DNA from: Anaerolineae bacterium
GTDB taxonomy: Bacteria; Chloroflexota; Anaerolineae; JAAYZQ01
Reading direction: 5' to 3'
Length of the DNA stretch: 51,672 nt
Assembly: GCA_016929795.1 (NCBI GenBank)
Contig: JAFGIA010000360.1
Location: 1 to 51,672 of the forward strand
Shown piece after piece: positions 36,156-45,212 of this stretch (positions are counted from its first letter, which is position 1; each line of letters begins with the position of its first letter). The position numbers and the translations under genes are program-made. The notes under the pieces are model-generated. The model made no database searches and had not been told where the DNA came from. It worked only from the letters and a program-made list of their open reading frames with translations.

Positions 36156-37226
36156 TTACTCGGTCAAGCTTGCGACAGTGGCCTCATCCAACTTTTTCAC
36201 CACGGCCACGATCAGCTCCAGCGCCTGGTCATAATCATGGCGGTAGATGATCGCGTTGTGGCTGTGGATGTGCCGCGTGGGCACGCCGATCACCACCGTC
36301 GGCACCCCTTCGTTATGCATGTGGATCTGCGCGCCATCGGTGGCGCCGCCCGGCATGGCCGAGAATTGGAGCGGGATGCCAAGTTCGGCGGCCGTATCGA
36401 CCACCAGGTCGCGCAGCTTGAGGTTGGGGATCATGCGCGCGTCGAACACGAGCATTGTCGGCCCCCCGCCCAGCTTGACCGCCGTTTCCTCTTTTTTGAT
36501 TCCCGGCACGTCGCCGGCAATATCGACTTCGAGCACAAGGCCGACATCAGGGTTGATCGCCCACGCCGAAGTCTTGGCGCCGCGCGTGCCCACCTCTTCC
36601 TGGACAGTGCCGACAGCATACAACGTATTCGGATGCCCCTCCTCGGCAACCCGGCGCAGTGCCTCGATCGCCAGGGCACAGCCCAGGCGGTTGTCGAACG
36701 CCTTGGAGAGATACACTCCATCCCGTGCCATCAAGGTAAACTCACTGACAGGGATGATCGGGTCGCCGATGCGCACGCCCATCTCGTCAACCTGCTCCTT
36801 CGAGGTGGCGCCGACATCGATGTACATGTCCTTCTTCTCGACGACCTTTTTGCGCTCCTCGTCCTGGAGCAAGTGTGGGGGCTTGGCACCCAGGACGCCG
36901 ACGACATCTCTGTGGCGCGTCTTGATCACGACGCGATGGCCGAGGAGCACCTGATCCCACCAGCCGCCAAGGGCCTGAAACTTGACAAACCCCTCGTCGG
37001 TGATGTGCCGCACCATAAAGCCGATCTCGTCCATATGCCCCGCGAGCATCACCCGCGGGCGCTCGGCGCTGCCGGCGTGCCTGGCAATAAAGCTGCCCAT
37101 CTTGTCGTAGCTGACCTCCGCCACCCCTTCGACGTAGCGGCCCATCACCTGGCGGACCTCGCCCTCGTATCCAGGAACGCCAGCCACCTCTGTAATCTCT
37201 TTTAGAAGCTGAGCTGTCTTGTCCAC
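36156..37226 (-). CDS. M42-family metallopeptidase (glutamyl aminopeptidase-like)
   Basis: 356 residues. Zinc ligands and catalytic residues are visible in VMLAGHMDEIGFMVRHI (His-x-Asp), SKAFDNRLGCALAIEALRRV (bridging Asp), GTVQEEVGTRGAKTSAW (Glu-Glu), VLEVD and RHIHSHNAIIY (His). PGGATDGAQIHMHNEGVPTV is typical of M42. The family forms dodecameric tetrahedral (TET) cytosolic aminopeptidases that finish protein breakdown; some members are endoglucanase-annotated in error. Length is normal. A small membrane-protein gene lies upstream. Confidence 0.93.
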   Translation of the reverse strand: MDKTAQLLKEITEVAGVPGYEGEVRQVMGRYVEGVAEVSYDKMGSFIARHAGSAERPRVMLAGHMDEIGFMVRHITDEGFVKFQALGGWWDQVLLGHRVVIKTRHRDVVGVLGAKPPHLLQDEERKKVVEKKDMYIDVGATSKEQVDEMGVRIGDPIIPVSEFTLMARDGVYLSKAFDNRLGCALAIEALRRVAEEGHPNTLYAVGTVQEEVGTRGAKTSAWAINPDVGLVLEVDIAGDVPGIKKEETAVKLGGGPTMLVFDARMIPNLKLRDLVVDTAAELGIPLQFSAMPGGATDGAQIHMHNEGVPTVVIGVPTRHIHSHNAIIYRHDYDQALELIVAVVKKLDEATVASLTE

Positions 37227-37299
37227 GTTCTCCTCCTGGTCATGTGTGTGCTAGAAAAAGGACCTTCAGGGCCTACGGCAATAGCCGGCATGCAACAGG

Positions 37300-37482
37300 C
37301 TACTCGCCGGGCTCATGACTGTCATCCAGGTTGTACTCGCCCTGGTCCGGCTCCTCCTCACGCGTTGCGTAATTCACAATGACGCCCAGCTTGACGAGGA
37401 CGATGAGTGCAATGGCCACCACACCCAGCAGACCACCGCCCAACAGGAGAAGCAATGCAAAGCCGGGGCATGCTACTTCCAC
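37300..37482 (-). CDS. Small single-pass membrane protein
   Basis: 60 residues from a GTG at 37482, preceded by GGGAGG at the end of the AIM24 gene. A longer reading from 37515 overlaps that gene and is less likely. One membrane helix (ALLLLLGGGLLGVVAIALIVLVK) is followed by an acidic tail (REEEPDQGEYNLDDSHEPGE). It starts 1 nt after the AIM24 gene stops, so the two are translationally coupled. No family recognised. Confidence 0.55.
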   Translation of the reverse strand: MEVACPGFALLLLLGGGLLGVVAIALIVLVKLGVIVNYATREEEPDQGEYNLDDSHEPGE

Positions 37483-37483
37483 G

Positions 37484-38389
37484 CTACCCTCCCAGCAACT
37501 CGCCAAGGTTGACATTGATGCCGCTGCCGCCGCCGCCCCCTTTGGCAGCAGGCATGAACTGCAGGACCTTTTGCGCGAGCTTGGACATGGGCATCGTTTG
37601 CAGCCACACCTTGCCGGGACCGCGCACGCTGGCCAGGAAGAGGCCCTCGCCGCCGAGCAGGATGTTGCGGAATCCCTTGAGCATCGTCACGTCGAAATCG
37701 ACGCTGGCTTCCATCGCCGCCAGGTGGCCTGTGTCGACCTTGAGCTGCTGGTCCGGGCCAAGGTCATACTCGACCACTTCGCCGTCGACCTCGATGAAGG
37801 CGAGGCCCGGGCCGGTGATGCGCTGCATGATAAAGCCCTCGCCGCCGAAAAAGCCGGTGCCGAGCTTTTTGCGAAAGTGCATGTCCATATCGACGCTCTT
37901 TTCAGCGCACATGAAGGCGTCTTTTTGGACGATAATGCTCTCGCCCGGCTTGAGATCAAAGGGAATGATCTTGCCAGGGAACTCTGAGGCAAACGCGACA
38001 GTGCCTCGGCTGCGCTCGACGTAAAAGTCGGTGATAAAGAGTGACTCGCCCGAGAGCGCCCGCTTGACCATGCGCCCCAGGCCGCCGCCCGAATGGGTCT
38101 TCATTTCGACGTTGCCCGTCATCCACGACATGCCACCCGACTCGGAATAGATCACCTCACCCGGTTCGAGCTCGATGGTCACCACCTGCAGGGTCGTCCC
38201 ATCGATGCGGTAGCTGATCCTTCCGCGCCCACCCTCGAACTCGCGCACGACGTGCTCTACTTCGGTGTCAAGCGGAGCGAGCTCGGGGTCACCCACGGAT
38301 GGCTGGGCAGGCTGATCGAGCGCTGCCCCACAATTTGTGCAGAATTTCGTACCAGGAGCATTCTCGGCGCCACATTCTGAACATCTCAT
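37484..38389 (-). CDS. Zinc-ribbon AIM24/TIGR00266 family protein
   Basis: 301 residues. The N-terminus CSECGAENAPGTKFCTNCG is a four-cysteine zinc ribbon. An AIM24-type beta-rich domain follows from ~40 to 275: EPGEVIYSESGGMSWMTGNV, MVKRALSGESLFITDF, VQKDAFMCAE, GGEGLFLASVRGPGKVWLQT. It ends in a glycine-rich tail. AIM24 proteins are widespread, with an unclear role in membranes or stress. It starts upstream of, and is coupled with, the small membrane protein gene. Confidence 0.88.
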   Translation of the reverse strand: MRCSECGAENAPGTKFCTNCGAALDQPAQPSVGDPELAPLDTEVEHVVREFEGGRGRISYRIDGTTLQVVTIELEPGEVIYSESGGMSWMTGNVEMKTHSGGGLGRMVKRALSGESLFITDFYVERSRGTVAFASEFPGKIIPFDLKPGESIIVQKDAFMCAEKSVDMDMHFRKKLGTGFFGGEGFIMQRITGPGLAFIEVDGEVVEYDLGPDQQLKVDTGHLAAMEASVDFDVTMLKGFRNILLGGEGLFLASVRGPGKVWLQTMPMSKLAQKVLQFMPAAKGGGGGSGINVNLGELLGG

Positions 38390-38456
38390 CGTCTGTTTCC
38401 CTCCTCGTTCATTCGATAGTTCATGCCTGGCTGTATCATCTCAATAAAGGGGGGAA

Positions 38457-38491
38457 GTTGGGGTGTGTGCGGTGCCCGCACACACCCCAAC
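38457..38491. repeat. Perfect 16-bp palindrome in divergent intergenic region
   Basis: GTTGGGGTGTGTGCGG (38457-38472), loop TGC, and the exact complement CCGCACACACCCCAAC (38476-38491). It lies between the divergently transcribed AIM24 and dinG genes, where a terminator has no obvious use. A dispersed REP-like element or a binding site is more likely. The rest of the 38390-38683 gap holds only the dinG promoter. Confidence 0.6.
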
Positions 38492-38607
38492 CCCCGATTG
38501 TTGAGCAGATACCCTGGCTATTATACCATTTACGGGCAAGCAGGGCAAGGGCAGGCAGCAGTGATTCACGACCTGGGTGTGACCTCTGCCCGCCATCCAG
38601 TGCCGCC

Positions 38608-38636
38608 TTGCTTTTTCGGGTAGGGTGCGGTATAAT
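38608..38636 (+). promoter_or_regulatory. Promoter of dinG
   Basis: TTGCTT (38608-38613) and consensus TATAAT (38631-38636), spacer 17 nt, ~48 nt before the ATG. No LexA-type box was recognised. Confidence 0.65.
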
Positions 38637-38683
38637 TCGGCGGTCGGGAGGAGGAAGGAGAGACTCCCCTAGATCGGAGTTCC

Positions 38684-41584
38684 ATGAATCGCACCTACGT
38701 TGCCCTTGATCTCGAGACCACGGGCCTGGATGCTGAGCGGGACACGATTCTCGAGGTGGGCGCGGTCTGCTTTCGCGTCTCTCTGGAAGAAGGGTGTGTC
38801 CACGCGCGTGTACTAAAAGAGTGGCGATCCCTGGTCAACCCTGGCCGCCCCATCCCCATCCAGGTGCAGCAATTGACAGGCATTCTCCAGGAAGAGGTAG
38901 ACGGGGCGCCGCGCTTTTCACAGGTTGCGAACGCAGTCCGCCGCTTTGTCGGCTCTCGCCCGGTGGTGGGACACAGTATCGGCTTTGACCTGGCCTTTCT
39001 GCGCAGCCATGGGCTCGATATTCCCAATCCCAGCGTGGATACGTTCGAGCTGGCCAGTGTGCTCGTGCCTCACACAGCACGCTACAGCCTGGAGTTGCTT
39101 GGCCAGGCCTTTGGGTTGCCGAGCCTGCAATCGCACCGGGCGTTGGCCGACGCGCTGTCGACCAAAGACCTGTTCGTGGCGCTCTTGCAGCATGCCTACG
39201 AGCTGCCTCGCCCGATCCTGAGAGAGATCAGCCGGCTGGCAGCAGGCGTCGATTGGTCGCTCAAGGACGTGTTCCGCGGCGTGGAGCAGGCACAGACACA
39301 CAACCCCTTCCTCGGCGCCATCGGCCAGCAGCTCGCCGCACAACTGACTGCTGATGAAGATGCCCTTGGCCCCCTCTTTGCGACGCGTGATCAGGAAGGA
39401 GAGGAGCTGGCGCGGGCGGCGACGCCGCGCGCCCTCGACGTGGATGCCCTGGCACACATGCTCGGAGAGGGCGGCCTCTTTGCACACCGTTTTCCGGGCT
39501 TTGAGCACCGGCCGGAGCAGGTGGATATGCTACGCGCCGTGGCGAACGCATTCAACCACGGCCAACACCTGATGGTGGAAGCAGGAACCGGGACGGGGAA
39601 AAGCCTGGCCTACCTGCTGCCCGCGATCGTGTGGGCCCACCAGAACGGCGAGCGGGTGGTGATCTCGACGAACACGATTAACCTGCAGGATCAACTCTTC
39701 CAAAAAGACGCGCCCGACCTGCAGCAGATCCTGCCCTTCGAGTTTCGTGTGGCTGTGCTGAAAGGACGGAGTAACTATTTGTGCCAGCGCCGGCTGGCCG
39801 CCGTGCGCCAGGCCGGGGTGGCATCGGCAGACGAGATACGGATGCTGGCCAAGGTGCTGGTGTGGTTGCCGAGCACGCAGACCGGCGAGCGTGGCGAGCT
39901 GTTCATGCCCACCGCGGCCGAGCAGGCGCTGTGGGATAGCGTGGCGGCAGACAGCGATACCTGCACGGCCGAGCGCTGCCGCTTTCGCGAACGAGGGCGC
40001 TGTTTCTTTTACCGCGCCCGCAAGGCGGCGGAGCGGGCACACCTGGTGATTGTGAACCATGCACTGCTGCTGTCGGACGTAGCCGTCGATAACCGCGTGC
40101 TTCCAGAGTACCGCTATCTCATTGTTGACGAAGCACACCACCTGGAAGGGAGCGTCACGGGCCAGTTGAGCTTTCAGGCCGACCGGTGGACTGTGCAGCG
40201 ATTGTTGAACGAGCTATCGCCCTCAGGCAGCACGCATGGGGCAGGGCGACGGACGAGGAATGCCGGCTTTTTGGGCCAACTGCTGAGCTGGTGCCGGGGA
40301 GTTATTCCCGCCGAAGAGTGGACGATCCTGGAAGGGCACGTGCACGCGCTGCAACGGGGGATCGAGGCGGCAAAGAACGGCCTATATACCTTCTTTGACC
40401 TGCTCGGCAGCTTTTTGCAGAGCCAGGGCCGGCGGGGCGGAGAGTATGACCAGCGCGTGCGCTTGACGAGCGGGCTGCGCGTGCAGCCTGGGTGGAGCGA
40501 TGTCGAGATCGCGTGGGACAATGTCGCCGCGCAGCTCCGCCCGGTGCTCGAAGGGCTTGAGGCGCTGTGCACCGCCCTGTCCGAGCTGGAGGGATACCAC
40601 GTGCACGACCTGGAAGGAACGATCCAGGATTGCGTGGGATATCTGAGCCGGCTGCGCACTGTGACCGGGCAACTCGACGGCGCAATTGTCGACCCGGATG
40701 GCAAGGCCATCTACTGGGCTACGCTCTCGTCACGGGACGATCGCGTGACGCTCCACGCGGCGCCGCTGCACGTGGGCAGCCTGGTCGAAAAGCACCTCTT
40801 CCACACCAAAGAGTCGGTGATCCTGACCTCGGCTACATTGAGCACCGACGGTCATTTCGACTTTTTACGCGAGCGGCTGCACGCCCGAGATGCCGACGAG
40901 CTGACGGTTGGATCTCCCTTTGACTATGAGCAGTCGACACTTCTTTATATCCCCACAGACATCCCGGAACCGAACGAGCCATATTACCAAAAAACACTCT
41001 GTGACACGCTGCTTGAGCTGTGTCGTGCGACGCAGGGGCGGGCGCTCGTGCTCTTTACCTCCTATTCACAGTTGCGAAACACAGCACGGGCTATTGAACG
41101 GCCGCTGGCCGACGATGGGATCATTGTCTACCAACAGGGGGCAGGCACGTCACGCGTGCAGCTCCTGGAGAATTTTCGCACCACCCCCAGGTCTGTGTTG
41201 ATGGGCACGCGTAGTTTCTGGGAGGGAGTGGACGTGGTAGGCGAGGCGCTGAGCGTGCTGGTCATCACGCGGCTGCCCTTCCAGGTGCCCGACGACCCGA
41301 TCTTTAGCGCGCGCTCCGAGACGTTCGATGATCCCTTTTCCGAGTACGCTGTGCCCGAAACCATCCTGCGCTTCCGGCAGGGGTTCGGGCGGTTGATACG
41401 AACCAAGTCGGATCGAGGCGTGGTCGTCGTCCTCGACAAGCGCGTGCTGACCAAGTCGTATGGTTCAATGTTCCTCAATTCGCTGCCCAGGTGCACACGC
41501 GTTCGCGCGTCCGTCGCCAAGCTGCCCGAAGCAGCCCGCCGCTGGCTGGCGAACGAGTGGCCCAGGCAGGGTGAACGTACTTAG
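38684..41584 (+). CDS. dinG: DinG-type exonuclease-helicase fusion
   Basis: 966 residues. An N-terminal DEDDh exonuclease ([43 protein letters not shown]) occupies ~1-180. A superfamily-2 XPD/DinG-like helicase follows: Walker [21 protein letters not shown], motif Ia [17 protein letters not shown], four cysteines (in NYLCQRRLA, then [19 protein letters not shown]) likely ligating a 4Fe-4S cluster, motif [12 protein letters not shown]. Motifs V-VI are [20 protein letters not shown] and [15 protein letters not shown]. It is a 5'-3' DNA helicase for repair with a proofreading-like nuclease, the form known in Firmicutes-type DinG. It converges with pstB, overlapping by 4 nt. Confidence 0.95.
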   Translation: MNRTYVALDLETTGLDAERDTILEVGAVCFRVSLEEGCVHARVLKEWRSLVNPGRPIPIQVQQLTGILQEEVDGAPRFSQVANAVRRFVGSRPVVGHSIGFDLAFLRSHGLDIPNPSVDTFELASVLVPHTARYSLELLGQAFGLPSLQSHRALADALSTKDLFVALLQHAYELPRPILREISRLAAGVDWSLKDVFRGVEQAQTHNPFLGAIGQQLAAQLTADEDALGPLFATRDQEGEELARAATPRALDVDALAHMLGEGGLFAHRFPGFEHRPEQVDMLRAVANAFNHGQHLMVEAGTGTGKSLAYLLPAIVWAHQNGERVVISTNTINLQDQLFQKDAPDLQQILPFEFRVAVLKGRSNYLCQRRLAAVRQAGVASADEIRMLAKVLVWLPSTQTGERGELFMPTAAEQALWDSVAADSDTCTAERCRFRERGRCFFYRARKAAERAHLVIVNHALLLSDVAVDNRVLPEYRYLIVDEAHHLEGSVTGQLSFQADRWTVQRLLNELSPSGSTHGAGRRTRNAGFLGQLLSWCRGVIPAEEWTILEGHVHALQRGIEAAKNGLYTFFDLLGSFLQSQGRRGGEYDQRVRLTSGLRVQPGWSDVEIAWDNVAAQLRPVLEGLEALCTALSELEGYHVHDLEGTIQDCVGYLSRLRTVTGQLDGAIVDPDGKAIYWATLSSRDDRVTLHAAPLHVGSLVEKHLFHTKESVILTSATLSTDGHFDFLRERLHARDADELTVGSPFDYEQSTLLYIPTDIPEPNEPYYQKTLCDTLLELCRATQGRALVLFTSYSQLRNTARAIERPLADDGIIVYQQGAGTSRVQLLENFRTTPRSVLMGTRSFWEGVDVVGEALSVLVITRLPFQVPDDPIFSARSETFDDPFSEYAVPETILRFRQGFGRLIRTKSDRGVVVVLDKRVLTKSYGSMFLNSLPRCTRVRASVAKLPEAARRWLANEWPRQGERT

Positions 41585-42342
41585 CCGGCGCGGCCGGTGA
41601 TATAGTCTTCAGTGAGCTGCTCACAGGGGTTGGTAAAGATCTGCTCGGTGGGGCCATATTCGACGAGCTCTCCGAGCCAGAAGAATCCGGTCCAGTCAGA
41701 GGCGCGGGCAGCCTGCTGCATGCTGTGCGTGACGATCACAATGGTATAGTGCTCTGTCAGCCGGCGCATCAGGTTTTCGAGAGCCAGTGTGGCTTCCGGG
41801 TCGAGGGCCGAGGCCGGCTCATCCATGAGAATGACCTCCGGCTCGACGGCGAGGACGCGAGCGATGCACAGGCGCTGCTGCTGCCCTGCGTTTAGATCAA
41901 GCGCCGGCTGCTTCAGGTTCCCCTTCACTTCATCCCACAAGTTCGCACCTTCGAGGCTGCGCTGCACAATGTCGTCCAGGCGGCGTGTCTTGGCCATGCC
42001 CAGCACGCGCGGGCCAAAGGCGACATTGTCATACACGGACTGGGGAAAGGGATTGGGGCGCTGAAAGACCATGCCCACCCGCTGGCGGAGGTCGACCACG
42101 TCAAAGGCGGGCGCATAAATATCCTGCCCGTCGAGCAGCACCTGGCCCGTGGTGCGGACCCCGGGAATCGTATCGTTCATCCGGTTCAGGGCACGGAGGA
42201 ACGTACTCTTGCCACAGCCTGAAGGGCCGATCAGGGCCGTGATCTGCTGTTCCTTGATGGCGATAGAAACGCCGAGCAGGGCATGAAAATCTCCATAGTA
42301 TACGTGCAAATCACGAATCGTCATCTTGGCGCGAGTTTCCAC
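41581..42342 (-). CDS. pstB: Phosphate ABC transporter ATPase PstB, copy 1
   Basis: 253 residues from the GTG at 42342 (ribosome site GGAG); the ATG at 42324 is an alternative. Reading from 42408 is unlikely because that TTG is itself the -35 box of the promoter. Walker [18 protein letters not shown]-loop [20 protein letters not shown], Walker [17 protein letters not shown] and H-loop [14 protein letters not shown] are all intact. The signature motif is changed from LSGGQ to LNAGQ (residue S to N, G to A). Transcribed divergently from pstSCA-pstB2. Its defect is complementary to that of copy 2. Confidence 0.93.
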   Translation of the reverse strand: METRAKMTIRDLHVYYGDFHALLGVSIAIKEQQITALIGPSGCGKSTFLRALNRMNDTIPGVRTTGQVLLDGQDIYAPAFDVVDLRQRVGMVFQRPNPFPQSVYDNVAFGPRVLGMAKTRRLDDIVQRSLEGANLWDEVKGNLKQPALDLNAGQQQRLCIARVLAVEPEVILMDEPASALDPEATLALENLMRRLTEHYTIVIVTHSMQQAARASDWTGFFWLGELVEYGPTEQIFTNPCEQLTEDYITGRAG

Positions 42343-42379
42343 TGCTTCGCTCTCCACTCGTTTTGCTGTTGCCAGGCGG

Positions 42380-42408
42380 ATTGTAGCAGAAGGGGTGACG
42401 AATGTCAA
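42380..42408 (-). promoter_or_regulatory. Promoter of pstB copy 1
   Basis: Minus-strand TTGACA (42408-42403) and TACAAT (42385-42380), spacer 17 nt. Predicted start near 42373, so translation must begin at 42342 or 42324. Confidence 0.65.
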
Positions 42409-42416
42409 AGCTGGTT

Positions 42417-42444
42417 TTGCCCTGCTTCACAGTCGTGTTATAAT
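42417..42444 (+). promoter_or_regulatory. Promoter of pstS operon
   Basis: TTGCCC (42417-42422) and TATAAT (42439-42444), spacer 16 nt. It is back to back with the pstB1 promoter, only 8 nt between the two -35 boxes. One regulator could control both. No clear Pho box was recognised. Confidence 0.6.
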
Positions 42445-42504
42445 CGCAGCGGGTGTACCACCATCAGGCCGCGACCTAGAATGCGGACAGCGTAGCGAGG
42501 GAAT

Positions 42505-43410
42505 GTGGCTGGATCGACTGCAGTACGCCAATGGATGCTTGTTGTGCTTCTTCTTCTCGGCCTCGTCACCTGTGGCCCAGAGAGGGAGGAAACGGACGGT
42601 GTGGCGACAGGCGGGACCAGCATCCAGAACAAGGGCTCGGATACAATGGTCAACCTCGCGCTGGCGTGGGCCGAAGCGTACAACAGCGTTCACCCCCACG
42701 TGCAGATCGCGGTGACCGGCGGCGGCTCGGGAACCGGCATTGCGGCGCTGATCAATGGCACTGTGGACATGGCGAACGCCTCGCGCGAGATCAAACCAGA
42801 GGAGCGGCAGAGCGCGCTTGCCAACGGTGTCGAGCCCGTGGAGCACATTGTGGCCGGCGATGCGATCGCGGTCATTGTGCACCTGGACAACCCTGTCGAC
42901 AGGCTGACCATCCCCCAGCTTTCGGACATCTTTTCGGGCAAGATCACAAACTGGCAGGAGGTGGGCGGCGAGGACCGGCCCATCGTGCTCCTCTCGCGCG
43001 AGTCGAACAGCGGCACCCACGTCTACTTTCTCGAAGAGGTGGTGCGGCAGGGGCGCAGCGACGACCGCACTCTCTTTTCCCCCGATACCCTGCTCATGCC
43101 TTCTTCGGAGGGGATCACGCAGGAAGTGAGGCATAATCCAAACGCGATCGGGTACGACGGGCTGGGCTATGTCACGCCGGAGGAAAAGGTAGTGGCGGTG
43201 GCAGTCCAGGAGGGGGAAGCCTACGTCCTGCCGGCCGTCGAGACGGTCGCGAATGAAACCTACCCGATCGCCCGCGGCCTTTACATCTATACCGCCGGCG
43301 AGGCCAAAGGCGCTGTGCTCGAATATCTCGACTGGATCCTGAGCGCAGAGGGGCAGGCGATTGTGCAAAACCTGGGCTTTGTGCCGTTGCGGGGTGGAGG
43401 CAGCCAGTGA
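42505..43410 (+). CDS. pstS: Phosphate-binding lipoprotein PstS
   Basis: 301 residues from a GTG (42505). The signal peptide ends in GLVTCG, a lipobox (Cys at residue 23). KGSDTMVNLALAWAEAYNSV, VTGGGSGTGIAALINGTVDM (phosphate-binding loop), ANASREIKPEE, IVHLDNPVDRLTIPQLSDIF, GKITNWQEVGG and LSRESNSGTHVYFLEEVV (phosphate loop) are all typical of PstS. It binds phosphate outside the membrane and delivers it to PstCA. Its TGA overlaps the start of pstC. Confidence 0.95.
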   Translation: MAGSTAVRQWMLVVLLLLGLVTCGPEREETDGVATGGTSIQNKGSDTMVNLALAWAEAYNSVHPHVQIAVTGGGSGTGIAALINGTVDMANASREIKPEERQSALANGVEPVEHIVAGDAIAVIVHLDNPVDRLTIPQLSDIFSGKITNWQEVGGEDRPIVLLSRESNSGTHVYFLEEVVRQGRSDDRTLFSPDTLLMPSSEGITQEVRHNPNAIGYDGLGYVTPEEKVVAVAVQEGEAYVLPAVETVANETYPIARGLYIYTAGEAKGAVLEYLDWILSAEGQAIVQNLGFVPLRGGGSQ

Positions 43411-44294
43411 AGAGGCGCGAGTTCTGGGTCGAGACGCTGATCCGGGTGGCGGGATTTTCGGCCATCTTTTTCGTCGTCCTGATCTTTGCCTTCTTGCTCA
43501 AGGAAGGGTTGCCTGCCTTCTGGGAGGTGCCACTCGACAATCTCTTTGGAAGGCGCTGGTACCCAAACGAAGAGTTCTTTGGCATGATGCCGCTGCTGCT
43601 CGGGTCGCTGCTGGTGACGGCTGGGGCGGTGGTGATCTCGCTGCCACTCGGACTGGCGACGGCCGTGTTCATCCGCGAACTGGCCCCCGATTGGCTGCGC
43701 GAGATCCTGAAGCCACTGATCGAGGTGCTGGCCGGCATTCCGTCGGTAGTGCTCGGCTTTCTTGGCATGGTGGCGGTGGCCCCCCTGGTGCGAGAGACGC
43801 TCAACGTGCCGACAGGTCTGACCGCCTTCACGGGGTCGCTGATGCTGGCCTACATGGCGCTGCCCACGATCATTAGTGTGGCCGAGGATGCGGTCGACGC
43901 AGTGCCCAGGGCGTACCGTGACGGCGCGCTGGCGCTGGGGGCCACGCATTGGCAGACGATCTGGCGCGTGGTGCTGCCGGCGGCGCGCTCGGGTGTGATC
44001 ATGGCCGTCATGCTCGGGATTGGGCGCGCGATTGGCGAAACGATGGCCGTGATGATGGTCACGGGCAACGCGGCGCGGCTGCCAGGCGATCTGATGGCGC
44101 TCTTTATGCCGGCACGGACCATGACCGCCACGATCGCGGCCGAGATGGGTGAAGTGGCCCAGGGCAGCACCCACTACCACGTGCTCTTTGCGGTAGGGAT
44201 CTTGCTCTTCGTGATCACCTTCCTGATCAACGCCGTGGCGTCGATCGTCGTGCTGCGCGGCGGGTCGCGGCGGAGTGGAAGGTTGTTGGATTAG
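43407..44294 (+). CDS. pstC: Phosphate ABC permease PstC
   Basis: 295 residues, GTG start overlapping pstS. Six membrane helices. The EAA loop is ALALGATHWQTIWRVVLPAA, followed by SGVIMAVMLGIGRAIGETMA, the conserved PstC signature. LAGIPSVVLGFLGMVAVAPL is the other conserved stretch. Forms the channel with PstA. Confidence 0.95.
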   Translation: MKRREFWVETLIRVAGFSAIFFVVLIFAFLLKEGLPAFWEVPLDNLFGRRWYPNEEFFGMMPLLLGSLLVTAGAVVISLPLGLATAVFIRELAPDWLREILKPLIEVLAGIPSVVLGFLGMVAVAPLVRETLNVPTGLTAFTGSLMLAYMALPTIISVAEDAVDAVPRAYRDGALALGATHWQTIWRVVLPAARSGVIMAVMLGIGRAIGETMAVMMVTGNAARLPGDLMALFMPARTMTATIAAEMGEVAQGSTHYHVLFAVGILLFVITFLINAVASIVVLRGGSRRSGRLLD

Positions 44295-44366
44295 TGGTGT
44301 GGCCGGTGGAGGGGGGCAAAGAGGATTTCCGCCCGGGAGCAGTAGCACCAGGCGGCGAGGAGTGAA

Positions 44367-45212
44367 ATGTCACGTCAAACGAGCCAGAAGGTTGCCTTTG
44401 TCATTCTGACACTGCTGGCTGTGGTCGTCGTCGTGCCGGTGATCCTGGTAGTCGCGTACATTGTGGTACAAGGGCTGCCGGCGCTGAGCTGGGAGTTTCT
44501 GGCCGACTTTCCCCGCCAGGGGATGAAGGCTGGCGGCATTTTACCCGCCGTCGTCGGCACGGTGATCCTCACCTTTGGCACGGCGATCGTGAGCATCCCC
44601 CTGGCCATCGGCGCTGCTGTGTACCTGGCCGAGTATGCGCGCGACAACTGGCTGACGCGGGCCATCCGCCTGGCGATCGTGAACCTGGCCGGCATCCCGT
44701 CGGTGGTGTACGGGCTGTTCGGACTGGGGCTCTTTGTGCTCTTTCTGGGGCTGGGCACGAGCATTGTCGCCGGCAGCCTGACGCTGGGGTTGATGACCCT
44801 GCCGGTGGTCGTCTCGACGGCCGAGGAGGCGCTGCTGTCGGTCCCGCAGCGCTTTCGGATCGTGAGCCGCAGCCTGGGCGCGACCCGCTGGCAGACGATC
44901 CGGCAAGTGGTGCTGCCCAACGCGCTGCCAGGCATCCTGACAGGGGTCATCCTCGGGCTGGAGCGGGCGGCAGGCGAGACGGCGCCGATCCTCTTTACCG
45001 TGGCCGCCTTTTACCTCCCGCAGCTTCCTGATAGCCCACTCGATCAGACGATGGCACTGCCCTACCACCTCTACGTCATCTCGACACAGGTGCCGGGCAT
45101 GCCGCTAGAGATCCAGTACGGCACGGCGCTGGTCCTCCTCATTCTCGTGCTGAGCATGAACCTGGGGGCGACGATCCTGCGCAGCCGGTTCCGCCGGAGG
45201 CGGCAGTGGTAA
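44367..45212 (+). CDS. pstA: Phosphate ABC permease PstA
   Basis: 281 residues. Six membrane helices with NLAGIPSVVYGLFGLGLFVL and the EAA loop SRSLGATRWQTIRQVVLPNA, then ALPGILTGVILGLERAAGET-APILFT. A 72-nt gap separates it from pstC, and a GGCGAGGAG ribosome site precedes its ATG. Its 3' end overlaps pstB2 by 7 nt. Confidence 0.95.
   Translation: MSRQTSQKVAFVILTLLAVVVVVPVILVVAYIVVQGLPALSWEFLADFPRQGMKAGGILPAVVGTVILTFGTAIVSIPLAIGAAVYLAEYARDNWLTRAIRLAIVNLAGIPSVVYGLFGLGLFVLFLGLGTSIVAGSLTLGLMTLPVVVSTAEEALLSVPQRFRIVSRSLGATRWQTIRQVVLPNALPGILTGVILGLERAAGETAPILFTVAAFYLPQLPDSPLDQTMALPYHLYVISTQVPGMPLEIQYGTALVLLILVLSMNLGATILRSRFRRRRQW

Noticed and set aside
42343..42408. N-terminal extension of pstB1 to the TTG at 42408
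   Set aside because: That codon is part of a TTGACA-17-TACAAT promoter, and the extra residues do not resemble PstB.
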